Assembly: GCA_000727475.1 (NCBI GenBank)
Contig: KL647298.1
Span: 1,428,007-1,492,006, forward strand
Source: Sarcocystis neurona
Lineage: Eukaryota > Apicomplexa > Conoidasida > Eucoccidiorida > Sarcocystidae
Length of the DNA: 64,000 bases
Direction: 5' to 3'
Below the pieces are notes generated by a model, which was not told where the DNA came from, searched no databases, and saw only the letters and a list, made by a program, of their open reading frames with translations. The position numbers were made by a program, and so were the translations under genes. Below, piece after piece: positions 14,701 to 26,295 of this stretch (position 1 is the first letter of the stretch; every line of letters starts with the position of its first letter).

Positions 14701-17700
14701 GGGCAAGAAGTTGCGGTTTTCCTAAATTGAAAAATGATCGAGCTGCACTTGCAAGAAGAGCAGCAGCGTCCGAAGGATGAAAGATAGGTCAGAAGGCTAC
14801 TCAGTCGTAGCCGGATGATTGCAGGGGGAAATGACAAGAATTGTCGAAGTCGAAGCATGGGAGCAGAGCGCAGCAAAAAAGGCACCCTGCACAGAGACCT
14901 AGCGACTTGGGGAAGGCGTTACCGCGGCGGCGGAGAACACCAAGAACTCGTATGGTGGTGGGAGAGAAAAGAGAAGGAAAGCATGACGAGGGGGAGTTAC
15001 AAGGGAGGAAAAGAGCGTGGCAGCTGGACAGAACACAACGGGCAGGACAAGAGAACGCGGAGGATCAGCACTCGAAAGACAGTGGCGCCTAATGGGAGAC
15101 ACGAGAGAAATCCCAGCAAAATGCTGCTGTTGTAAAGAAGTAGAAAGATCACGAAAAGTGGGATGAAAAAGAAGACGAGGTAGAAACGACTCGTAAGTCA
15201 GAGCACTTGGACGTGCCCATGGCATTGAAGAGATCATTCGATTCCCTTGGAAGAAAAAGACCGTCGTAAGACCAGCTACCTCACAAATATACGTGTTCTG
15301 CAGTACTATTGTCGCATGTGTGCAGAAGGGCGTGGGCACGGTGCATATGGCAGGACTTCGCAAATAAATATAGAAACGCGCACGCATGCACGTGTCACGG
15401 GGTGTTGTGCTGCCACCAGCGTATACGTAAGTCTGTACCCACGTGCAAAGAGAGAGGGACGTAGGGACGCCTACTACGTCAATCTATTAGCGATGTTTGG
15501 GGGGGAAGTGAGGCTTTTCACACCGTTCCCCGCAGGTAGGGAAACAGACACGTAGACAAATGAATAGAAGCAAAGAGGGTAACAGGAACGAAGTGAAGAA
15601 ACGCGTTTGTGCAGGAGCTATACTATCCACTCGCCGTGGTAGTAGAAACGTACGAGGAAATACAAACGTTCTTACGTGCGCCCGTGCATTTCTCTCCCCG
15701 AGGTGTACGGCCGTGCGCGGCGACATCAACAGGAGCGTGAAGAGGCAACCAAGAAGAAAAAGACACAGATGTCGACGTCGCGATTAGTACAGCGAGCCCT
15801 CCGCATAAGGAGGTCTTGTGCAGCATTTCACTGCGACTCGATCGACCCAAAGAACTGTTGTTGACGCAGAGACACACGGTAAAAAGGCCGAGGCCACGAG
15901 ATGGGGAAGGAGACGCGCAGGAAAAGAACATACCTGCGCCACGTGCCGAAGGCTGTCCCCGCGCAGCTGCTCGTATGCCGCAGAGGCCGTCTGATGAAGA
16001 AGAAGAAGAAGAAGCAGACAAACGGAGATGCGCTTGTCTGTTTGTGTGTGTGTGTGTGTAGTAAAAATGAACGGGGCAAAGTTTTGCACAGAGCTGTTCA
16101 AACAGAGACATAACATGCGTCTACACACAAGTATATGGACACCTGCGCTTTCGTCCCTGCGGCGAGTGCACGACTTCCGCCGAAGAGTGAACAGCGCAGC
16201 AATGGACACAGTAGTACAGGACTGTTTTCTGCTCTACACACACAGCGGGAAAAGCGGACGCAGCTGCGTCGAAGCACCTCTTATTCGGCTGCAAAAAAGA
16301 AACGCAGACTTCGTAGCAATGACGAAGACTCTCACGCGTTTATCGCCACTAGTGCAACAAGGTGTGAATATCGTACTGTGTGGCCACCACACATCACGGC
16401 TGCTGCGGCTTAGTAAAAGCAGCAGCAGCTCGCCTCTTCTGAATCCCCCTGTACCGAGAGGAGATGCCGACTCTACAGAGGCCGAGCGCGCAGAGTTCCT
16501 GCTGCGTACGTGCACCAAAAGCTACACTTGCCAAAGGTTTCTTCCTTCCCCATCTTCCGGCAACGAAGTCCCATCACACCCTGTGCATGTCGCAGTGAGA
16601 TGGCTACCGGGGAAACGACCACAAAACTCCACTTCTGGCGTACGCACAGACGGCTTCACATGTGTGTAAGCGACAAACCCTCCCAGAGGTTAAGGCATGT
16701 AGAAGTGCACGCTCTCAAAAACTTTGTGGAGTTGTACACGTCTGTGAGCGCCGCTGCACGTCTGCGAACTACATCGTGGAGACCGTCACGACGAGACAGG
16801 GTCGACGATGTGTGGAGGGACACGGGGACGCCTACACGCACGTATGCAAATACCTAGACATGTACGTGTGTACACGTTTGCCCACAGATACGTCTGAAGA
16901 GATAGATACCTACACCTACAGCTACACACACCCAAAGACTTGTATGGGTTTGCAGGTACGTCCATCGACGCGCACTTGCAGAAAAAAGGGAGGGAAACAT
17001 GGAGACACGTACACTAGTACGTGCTAACATGGGAGTGTTAACACTCCCATGTTAACACTCAGACAAAGAAAGACAGATGTGTATGTTCCCGGGCACGACT
17101 ACGTATGTACAGATGCATACACATACGAATATGTAAATATAGTATATATATCTATGCCCATATTCATCTATCTATATACGTAGTCATGCGTACAGATATG
17201 TGGGGCAGTGTGTGCACGTGTGTATGTTTGTATTCGTCCCCCGGTTTTGTTGCCGCTGTGTGGATTTCCGCTGGAAGGGAAAACGGAAGAACACCAAGGA
17301 AGAAGCAGCAGACGAACAGCAGAAGGCGAGGGGGGAACGCGAAGGAAGGAATCCGCGACGAACAGAAGGGAAGCGAGGAAAGGATGCAGAAGAAAAGGCA
17401 CCTATACGTCTCAGAGGGCGAATGCTGCCTGGCGGCTCACCAGAGACTCTGCAGCAGGCAGGAGGACGGACGTAAGGAAGGCTTCCATATCGTTGAGAAC
17501 AGCTAGCATGCTTTCTGCCACGCGTTGGCAGTAGTGCACGGTCATATATTCGAAGAAGGCAGCGTACTGTACGAGGCTTTCACTACCTAATATGGCCTCT
17601 CCTAAAAATGCAGAAGCCTTTGCTTGGTTCTCCGCCAACCGTTCCCCCGGTGTTTTTGTCTCGTCCTCTTTGTCGTCAGCATCCATTCCCTCGATGCTGA

Positions 17701-20700
17701 CCGACATACTCAAGCCAACGTCTGCCAGTCCTGTTGCAAATCCTGCTGGTCGCCCTGCCCACCCATGTTCTCCGCTCCCTCGACTGTCCCGCACAGGGGT
17801 AGAAGACACGACGTCCTGCTCTCCTCCCTGGGCCTCCGTCGGCGGCCGCCGTTGGAGCACCTCTAAAGCACTCAGACGGGCCTGCAGCTGCTTCGTTGAC
17901 GCGCGCCGCTCGTTCAGCTGGTGTGTGTACGCGCCAGCCTACGCGGCAGAAAAAACGAAGAGTCGCCCGCGCAGGGCCAGGGGTAAAGGAACGTACGCGT
18001 AGAAGGATAAGACTAAAAGGAAGCGGGAAAAAAGGAGGGGAAGAAAGAAGAAGCCAGACAACGAGGAAGACGTCTGTGCACGCGCACAGCATCTATTTAG
18101 GCGCAGGCACAACACGCGGGAGTAAGGAAGGGCATTCGCGCGCAGGTATGCGGTTTATGAATCCGCCTTTGCGCGCAGGCACCTCCGCGGGACAGAGATA
18201 CGCTTCAGAAACAGAAGCAGTTTCGGCACACGCAGAAATAACACAAGAATGGCAAGGACTGCATTTGGTGGACGAAAGCGTGTGTGTCATCCCGTGACCC
18301 CCCAACAATCATACACGTCTCCCCGTACACCTACGTAGGTACACGTCTGTGTATAGAACATACATCCACACATGAATCTACACGCACACTTGTTTCAGGT
18401 GGGAACGGTTCCAAAGAGAAAGGAAGACTCAGACCGCTTCCTCTGATACGTCCATTCACAACGAAAAATTCTAGCAGCTCCTTCAGAGACATACACACAG
18501 ATATATATGTACGCATTTTACACGCGCATGTGCAGACGTAATCAAAGCTGCAAGGGAAGGAAGAGACGTTCACAAGAGGGAAGACGCGTCGCAGAGCAGC
18601 ACCTTCTGCAGAACGAACGAATGGTTTATCATCTGTCTTTTGCTGCTTCCCCTGCAGATACGGAAAAAGACGTGAGATGAAAGGAAGACATCCCCCTACA
18701 CCAGCGTAAAACCAAATATGTGCATGCAGGTACGTGCAAGAGGGGGCGAGAAGACGCAGAGGAAAACAAATGAGGCACAAACTTCATCGCTTTCTTACCT
18801 ACCTCTGTTTCCCTTGCCGTATTTCTCTCTCTCTGATTCTGTATACATTTTCTTTCTCGCACACACGGAGGCGAACACACGACTTTTTCGAGGTGCACAC
18901 AAACATGCAGGTAGTAGCTGAAGGGAAGAAGGGCAAATTTGGAGTGCAGCGCGGATTACCGGCGCGCGTCCCGTGCGCGCACTAGCAGCAGCAGAGAGGT
19001 GAATTTTCAAGATTACCACACCAGCACTCCAAGACACACGGTTTCGTTCGTACCGGCATCCCAATAGACATTTGTATGAACACGCTATCGCCCTCTACAC
19101 TCGTAAAAATATACACACACACACGCACACAGGCACGCAACCGCAGGCGCCTAAGTTCACAGGCTTGAATATATCTATCTACATACACGCCTACAATCTA
19201 CATATACACACACACTTGTGTGCATTTTACGAATGCATGTATATATATATATTATATTGCAGAAAACAGCGCCAGAAATAGGTACGCATTTGTCGTTCTC
19301 AACTTGTCAAAAAAACCTGCCTTCAGGTCAATCTCTGCTGCCACGGGTGTTGTGCGTCTCCTGCACATCTCTTGTTCTCGCTCTTGCAGTTGTTCTGTCT
19401 ACACCATCATCTCATCTTCTCGCCCTCACATTCACAGTTCTCTGCCGTCTTTTCTTTCTCAGAAAAAAGAAGTGGTTTCCACCCTGGAGTGCGTATCCGC
19501 ACCAAAGAGGAGACAGGCAGGGAAGCTTTTGTACGTCGTCACTATATGTATACACACAGATGTGGTGCACGGTACGTAAGTATCTGTAGATTGCAGATAT
19601 GGTCTCGCATGCACATATACATGTACATGTCACTTCCTATCCCCTATGTACCGCATCACCCATGTGATATAGTGCGGCCACGTACTTGTTGTAGAATAGA
19701 AATCTGTGTGCAAGTCTGCATATTTACGATTTGCTCGACACAATATATATATGTATATTATGCGCACTTTTGTACCCACACCTCTATCGTCTGCGTCTTT
19801 CCGTGTGTCTACAGTGAGGCATATGCCTGACCACAAGCATTCTTTGTGAAGCATTGAGAGCTGGCTGCGAAGCTGCCACTTGCTTCATCGTCGCAACGAC
19901 ATCCTTCCAATTCTCGAGACTCGCGGCGAGTCTGGCCCTCGCCATGAGTCTCAGCAGTTCGACGCTGGCTGGTTTGGCGCGTTGCTGGGCGTCACTGCTC
20001 TGTGTCTGCATCAGAGCGCCGGGGCCAGCGCTAAGCTGCTGCTGCAGACCGCGGCGATGCGGCGTCACCCTTTCGGACGATTCCCTGGACACCCGTGGAG
20101 AGTCGCTGGCTTTTGTTTCACTTCGAGCAGCCCTTGCCTCTCGGATAGCTCTGGGCAGCTGTTCCATCGAAGCCGTCTGGCGCGGCGTTTCTGTGCTGCT
20201 GTGTGGTGAAGATCGCAGTGACGCAGGCGGCGGTGTGGCGTTGCGCGACTGGGACGGCTGCGAAGCCGGAGGAGTGGAGGGCGCAACGGACCGAAGACCT
20301 GCCCCTGACGGGGCAGAGGAGGCAGGGGTGGGCGACGAGGACGAAGAGACGGAAGAAGCGGAGGGAGGAGACGGAGAAGAAGGAATAGGGAAGGATCGCG
20401 AGCCACTGTCGAGCGCCAAGGCAGCCACAGCATCAGACGCCATCGATGTAGTGGCGGTTCCTGCTGAGGACGAGAAAGTTTCTGGGGACGCCTGCGTACG
20501 TGCGGGTGCTTCGGCGGAAACGGGCGAGCGAAGCGGCACCGATGCAGCCTCAGAGCTACCCAAACCCGCAGCAGCGCCGGCCCGCAACGCAGGAGATGGA
20601 GGAAGACGCGGAGAAGAGTAAGACGAAAGGGGAGGACCTGCCGCCGCAGGAGAAGAAGTAGAAGTCAAGGCGAGCGCCGGGAGGGCTGCTGTTGCTGATG

Positions 20701-21421
20701 CTGCTGCTGTTCCTGTTCTAGGCGAGCAAGCTTCAGCAGCTGAGGGACGCACTGTTGATGTGGTGGCTGGCGGCGGTGAGGACCCCATTACTGCTGTTCG
20801 ACGAGCACGAGCTGCTGCTGTTGTTGATGAAGAAGATGGACTGGCGGCTGTTGATAGAATCTTTGATGACGCAGAGGTAGCAGGAAGACGGGGGAATTGC
20901 AGTGACGACGTACTGGCAGCAGAAAGGGAAGCCGCAGAAGCCTCGCGCCCAAGGCGACGGGAGGCTGTCGTGGAGTACGCCAAACGCGAACCAACAGTAG
21001 TAGCGGCAGCAGGGGAGACAGAGGAGCGAGAAGCAGCATATGTCGCGGCAGATGACACGGAGGACGTAGAAGGGCGGGAAGCACGAGCAGCAGCAGCAGC
21101 CGATGGGGAAAAAGAGGAAGCCGAAGAGGAGCCGGTAGTCGACGAGCGAATGCCGGAAGCACCAACACCGGAAGAGGGGACGGTTGAGCCAGCGGAGGCA
21201 GCAGCAGCGGGGGCATGGGAAGGGGCATGAGAAGAATGTTGCGTTGAATGAGTGATCAGAGGAGTGCGATCAGCAGTGCGAGGCACCTGATACCGGCCAG
21301 CAGCACGAGAAGCACCAAATCCGCGGGAACCGGTTCTATCGCTAGCCTGGAGAAAGGCAGCACTGAGAGGCGGCTTGCGAGCTGCCGGAGTGCTTGAGGG
21401 CGTGGGAGGAGGGGACTTCAT
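8775..21421 (-). CDS. Divergent 14-3-3-like protein with long disordered N-terminal extension (8 exons)
   Basis: Exons in transcript order are 21421-19832, 19094-19017, 17938-17441, 14554-14510, 12862-12721, 11477-11378, 9958-9882 and 8857-8775. They total 2613 nt (870 residues) with phases matching at every junction and a TAA stop at 8777-8775. The ATG has AAAATG context. Residues 1 to about 480 are A/S/P/T-rich low complexity. The rest follows 14-3-3 helix order: ELLRLMARARLAASLENW and MKQVA, then SYKCLLGCRY..VSW, a helix ending LPAAESL, then EFRDLKKYSHCLEPL, AYEAALRHAEEAIPTK with VRLGIINNYA, AHAVDMLGNEF, and finally LIRDNVEAW. In known 14-3-3s the phosphate is held by Lys49, Arg56, Arg127 and Tyr128, and the ligand backbone by two Asn. 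Lys49 and both Asn equivalents are present, but Arg127-Tyr128 reads His-Cys and Arg56 reads Tyr. About 75 disordered residues are inserted in exon 3. Weakest points are the exon 1 donor, the exon 3 acceptor (17939 or 17918) and the last exon, where 8780 could instead be a donor. Confidence 0.72.
9182..9209. repeat. (TA)n microsatellite
   Basis: A pure TA run just beyond the 14-3-3-like gene's penultimate exon, inside its last intron. Similar runs in the same gene's introns lie near 9700, 10480, 11180 and 13740. Confidence 0.9.
14197..14430. repeat. 31-bp AT-rich minisatellite in intron of the 14-3-3-like gene
   Basis: Four near-identical 31-bp units start at 14197, 14228, 14259 and 14290. 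Each begins ATGTAT and carries a central TAGAACATA. The array degenerates into irregular TA/CATA repeats up to about 14430. It lies about 80 bp past the donor of the 45-nt exon 4. Confidence 0.85.
17025..17054. repeat. Perfect 30-bp palindrome
   Basis: The 15 bases from 17025 (TAACATGGGAGTGTT) are followed immediately by their exact reverse complement, with no spacer. The element lies in the intron between exons 3 and 4 of the 14-3-3-like gene. Part of the right arm is repeated just downstream (GTTAACACTC), so there is also a short direct repeat. Confidence 0.95.
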
Positions 21422-22370
21422 TTTGCCAAAGAAGTGGGGGAAAATGATTTTGGATCACCCACGGGAAAAAGAGGTACCTAGATTTTTCTAGCTAAATGAA
21501 CTGAAGTGAATATGTTTCAGTTGAAATCGGAGGTGAATCAGGACGGTCGCATGAAAAACGAGAGCATGACGTGACAACGAACATGAGTGAGTTTTCGCAA
21601 GATTGTATCGGGGTAGAAGGAGGTTACAATAACAAAGAAAGCAAAGAGAAATACAAACACGTGCACCGACGAAAGGGCAGCGGTCCTTCCTGGAGACGTA
21701 CAGAAGCTGCTTGGCTTGAGGAACAAAATGTGGCAGCCAGTGTCTCAGGGGACACCTGAAAAGGAAAACATCACCGGGTGCGCAGCAGAACAAGATACTT
21801 GCGTCCGAGTTCCCTTCTATGGCTGATGCATGCTTACATGTACTGGGTAAGCCTTGTGAGACACTTCCCTCATACCTCCCGTGAAGACATACGAGGCCGA
21901 ATCACAGAAAAAAACGTTGGCAGACGCGCTATGTGCAAACAACCTCGGAAGTAACGGTAAAGCCACGCCCTCCTTGCAACGCAAATTTCTGTCGACAAAG
22001 AAAAAATTTCTGCATCAGGGCTGCTCCTGAAGTGAAAGATAGCGGCGTGCACTGGTGTATGCCAAACGAGTCGCGAACAAAGAGGGCTCAGTAGTCGGTC
22101 ACCTCCTGAGATGGACTTCCTGTTGAAGATCTACGCCGAAGTCTCTCAGCGCGAAGCGCTTTTGCGGGAAGGACAATAATAGAGGAAATCAGTCGTCAGA
22201 CGGTACCACGACAGCAAGGAGCCAGGGGTCTTGTCACGTTCCCCAACTTCGCGGATAGCGGGTGCGGGCAGGTCTGACAGAGAACTTCACACTTCTCCAT
22301 GACGGACACCATGTAGAACAGAGAGATAGGCTACAGCTTCCCGCCTACCCTGCTACAGAAATACCCTAGG
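21422..22370. other. Upstream flank of the 14-3-3-like gene; no gene seen
   Basis: This stretch lies 5' of the minus-strand ATG at 21421 and should hold its promoter and 5' UTR. The plus strand is purine-rich around 21571-21760, so the sense strand of the gene is pyrimidine-rich there. There are no long microsatellites and no ORF I can support. Confidence 0.5.
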
Positions 22371-22373
22371 ATT

Positions 22374-23076
22374 AGAGACAGCCACTCAAAATCTCTGGGA
22401 GATCAACTAGCAGCCACTGCACTGCACGACGAAGTTACAGGAGAGATGGGGACGACATCCAGACTTGTTCACGGAAGAAGGCCTTCACTTGCAAGGTTCC
22501 TCACAGGGCAAACTGTGCCCAGGAGCACGAAACGACAACAGCAAGTTTGTCGGCTTCTGAGAAGAGGACATTCAAAAAACTGGAAAATGCTGCAGCCACG
22601 CAGGTGGGCAGAGTTCCGGGCTCACCGATGGCGCTACTCTCGGGTGTACGGACAGCTCTGCAAAAGTGGCCAAATCCAGGATGGTGAAGGAAATGTTTTC
22701 TGAAGAAGTGCGCGTGACCCATCCCTCTTAGGGAAAAGTGACGAATGTTGAAGGCACGCAGCTGGACAAGCAAGATGCGCTAGGATCGCGTGGACGGACA
22801 GCTCTGCAAGCGAAGTCAGACTCCACCTGGTGTAGAAAATACTTTCTCAAGAATCGCACACAACAAGAACGATTCAGGCCTCCGTTAATAGTAAACGGCA
22901 GTGTAGTAATGGAAAAGAGGGGAAGTGGCAATTATGTACAAACGACGACACCTACATTTTGGGGGACGCAGATGATCACACACCTGTACGGCTGCCGTGG
23001 TACTGTTGTACATCAAGGGCGTCGCAGACAGCGTGGACCGAGAAACAAGCGTGAGACAGCTCAATGGAAAGATTAG
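22374..23076 (+). pseudogene. Decayed tandem duplication of a coding-like unit of about 150 bp
   Basis: Two diverged copies can be aligned, about 22560-22715 and 22725-22862. Their anchors are CACGCAG at the same relative place and an identical ten-base ACAGCTCTGC. Translated, both give NxxxTQ, then RTALQ, then W.RK.FLK. The first copy has a TGA where the second has a Cys codon (TGT) just before RK, and further stops follow it. The second copy is open from 22738 to a TAG ending at 23076. Upstream of copy 1 the same frame is open from about 22374. The protein is not recognised. It may be a decayed gene or duplicated exons, since both copies have a GT at the same place after W/ATG. No transposase or reverse transcriptase motif was seen. 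Confidence 0.4.
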
Positions 23077-25280
23077 GGGACGGGAGAATGGTTTGGCACA
23101 TTTAAGAACTGCACCTTGTGCAGCCGAAAGGACTCAGACATCGTTTTTGTACGCAGAGGACAACACACTGGTGAGACACTACTGCCACTAGAGTACGTCC
23201 TGAAGTCACCGCGCACGGTTCACACGGCGTCTGCAGAAGTTCGGGGGAACTCTGGAGATCTGCTGTTACGTTTCTGGTGGACAACGGCAATCATCCCCCG
23301 AAACACACATCTGACCTATACGTGGTCGCGTCCTTTCTTATGTACTCGTGCGTGCACAGCGTGCCGATCTATACGCATTTCAGCGCTAGCCGCAACAGTA
23401 GCTGTATCTGAGCTAGCCAGTGCACCGCACGCGAGAGTCACCCGGCTGCCGCGGCACCCGGTTTTGCCTACGTGGCTTTCAATTCACAGTAGTGGTCGAA
23501 CGCATGCAGCACACTTTAGAGCTGCTACATACTACATGTGTATGCGTGTATACTATTAACGAACAGTTTTGCAGGTTTACCTGCGTACGCACGTAGGTCG
23601 ATGGCTACATAAGAAATGGGTCTAATCGAGGAACATATATAGATACATTGACACGTGCAGCTACCCTAGTCAACTGGAAAAACTTGAAAAGGAACAAATG
23701 AACGAAGGATTTGTCCACCGGCGTGTGCCGCACAGACTATCCCACTGAGTTGTCTATTTCCTACCCCAAACTCCCTCATTAGCCTTTGTTCCCGCCGCGG
23801 GGCAGCCACGTGGGTTTCGCTCACTTCATGTGGATAAGCGTACACGTACCCTTCCTCAGGCTTGACTCACACCTTCCTTTCCTTCGGTGAAGAAGGCTGT
23901 GTAGAGAGAGATGTGGTGTTTCCAGGTGTTGGCTACCGTTTCACCTTAGCGTGTTTGTGCTGTTTGCCTTCTTCCCCTAAAGCTTCGTGCGGGTCCCCAC
24001 TTTTGGTCCACAGCGGGCAGCTGTGCGACCGCGTGTAGAGAGGTGGTCATCTTGTGTTAAATGTCTACAGACGGCATCTTTATCATCCCCGCAGCAAAGT
24101 TATGCTCTTCATCTTCCGTATCACAGAAGAAAACAATGACGGCGTAATGTAATATGCCAGGAAAGTACCAGCGAAACATCTGTGCTTCGATGATTTTCAA
24201 GTGTACAATGAACTACAGTATGAGCCGATATCCGCCCTTGTGCACTAGTTGGTGAGTACCAGCGTGTATCTACGCGCGCACGCCCTTCTCTGTAGTAAGT
24301 GACTATACTACACGTGCATGCTCCAAATATGTGTATGTATCGTGGAAGTCAAGTCACTGTGTTGTTGTTCCATGTTTGTCTAGATATCTGCCTACTCGAT
24401 TTCCACGCGGAGGCACTGGAAATGTCACAGAAGCATACACAAGCTAACAGGGGCGCGCCTGTCAAGCGTAACTACACTCTAAATGCATGCGCACCCATAC
24501 GTGTATGCGGACGTGTTCTGGTGGAAATAGAGGCGCGTATGGCTATCTGCGCGCACGTGTAAGTTCCCAGACAGGGATGAGGCGTATGACGTGCCAGGTA
24601 AGTGACCAGTATTCAAATCAGGTAGAAAACCTTCCACGCAAAGTTTTCCAGTGCGCCTGCTCTCCAGTGTAAAAGTGTATCTGTGAGCCTCTTTCTGTAA
24701 GCACATAACTCGATGCGGGCACACACAGCGAGTGGATATCTGTATATATATATATATGTATACGTATATATATGTAAGTCAGATGTTGGTGCGTGTACAC
24801 GCAGAGAGAAAAGGATATACATAGAGATAGAGAGACAGCGAGACAGAGAGAGGAGAGACGGTAGAGATACACACAACTGTTAGATGCAGGTACCTGGGTA
24901 CGCATGTATCTGCCTTTGTGCATTGCCTATGTAGAGGGAGACATGTATATAGCGACAGAAATATGGGTGAGAAGAAGAAACCAGATGGGTAGACCCAGCT
25001 CACCTCGACGCATGCACCTGTAGTCCGTGACTCTGCAGTGGTGCCGGTTGCTCCGTGTCCCACGCGTGTAATCTCGTTGGCACTGCCATATTTGTGTAGT
25101 AGGTCTCTCTGTCTCGTCTCTCTCGATACGTGCCCGTACATTCGTTCATGCGTATAGAGGAAGTGATAGACAGATAGATATATCGACTGCCTGTTGCTCG
25201 ATAAGTGCATATATATATATGTATATATATGCATGCAATACACGTATATTTCCTGCTTGACCGTGTCATGAGTGTCCGCA
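23077..25280. other. Intergenic region, no supported gene
   Basis: Mixed-composition sequence to about 24250, then TGTATA-type microsatellites (for example 24740-24776 and 25206-25240). The minus-strand frame across 24779-25636 is open for 285 codons but is dominated by CACACA and TATA repeats and AGAGA runs. I do not treat it as a gene. Confidence 0.4.
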
Positions 25281-26290
25281 TGTGCCTGCAAAGACCAGCT
25301 GCGGTCTTTTACCGTTCTCCACCGGTAAGGTTCCCCTGTTGCGTGGCCTACACTCTCTGCCTGTACACTCGTATGTGAGAGTGTGTATGTGTGTGTGTGT
25401 GTGCAGGTTCCATCCTTCATATGTACGAACATTTTCGTCTGTCTGCCTGTCTGTGGGGCGGGGGGGGGGGCGGGGGGGCGTCCCTTTAGAAATACGTGGG
25501 ATTCGGCTTTTGTCTGCTGCTTCATCTGCACGGAGGAGTCTGTGTTTCTGTCTCTGTCTTTATTCCCAAGAGGATCTTTTTCCCTGTGTTTCTTCACCGC
25601 CGTAGAGGAGTCTGCTTGTCGCGCCATGTTTTCCAATCCTAGAGAGCTCTCTTTTTGTCCTTCTGTGTCATCCTTCTCTCTCTCCTTTATGTTGTTCCCG
25701 CGTCCACGTGTGGATCTCTTCCTGCATCTCCTCTACACGACAGGACCGACGCCACGGTAAAAAGGGACTTTCGTATGCAGGCGGTCTTCTTGTAATTGAA
25801 GATCTCCTCTCTGCCCCACGTGGCTGTGCGTCTCGTCTGCTCTTCCCCGCAAGTTTTCTTCCCCTTCCACAGAGCCGTGTGTCACTTGAAGGACTTCTTC
25901 TTTCTACATTGCATTCTATTCTTCAAATCTTTGACCTTGTTCGTCTGACGATACTCTCTCTTTACATTAAGAGTTTGTTACTTCTCTTTTGCTTCGCTCT
26001 GTTGTGCACCTGTGGACTTCTTTGTCTGCCGACGAACGGATTTGTCTGTACACGTCTTTACAGCTTGCCTATGTGCGCCGCTTGTGGTTCTGTCTCGCTT
26101 TTTCTGTTTGTGCGTGGGCGTCTCCATCTCCAGGCACCTGTGTCTCCCTCTGCATGCGGACGAGGGCACGCTTCCTCAATAGCTGTGCAGAGGTTCAGTC
26201 TGCGGTCGTAGGTAGTGTTGTTTACCCCAAACGGAGACACAGCTTCAAGAGGCTGCGAGCAGCGGCAACGCAGGACAATTTGAGGCAGCA
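25280..26290 (+). promoter_or_regulatory. Pyrimidine-rich leader upstream of the Q-rich gene
   Basis: About 1 kb rich in C and T on the plus strand, with TCTCTCT and TTCTTCC runs, ends shortly before the ATG at 26296. Similar tracts precede the Sec61 alpha coding exons and the start at 63741. I infer a promoter or 5' UTR; there is no TATA box or initiator I can defend. A G-run at 25454-25480 lies inside it. Confidence 0.35.
25454..25480 (+). repeat. G-run with G-quadruplex potential
   Basis: Runs of 4, 11 and 7 guanines are separated by single cytosines. This is enough for an intramolecular G-quadruplex on the plus strand. It lies about 0.8 kb upstream of the ATG at 26296. Confidence 0.85.
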
Positions 26291-26295
26291 CCGTT

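Noticed and set aside
16028..16669. 213-codon plus-strand open frame inside a 14-3-3-like intron
   Set aside because: Antisense to the gene, with no recognisable domain. About this length is expected once by chance in 64 kb of six-frame sequence.
24779..25636. 285-codon minus-strand open frame
   Set aside because: Crosses CACACA, TATA and AGAGAG runs and the C-rich complement of the G-run; the peptide is compositional.
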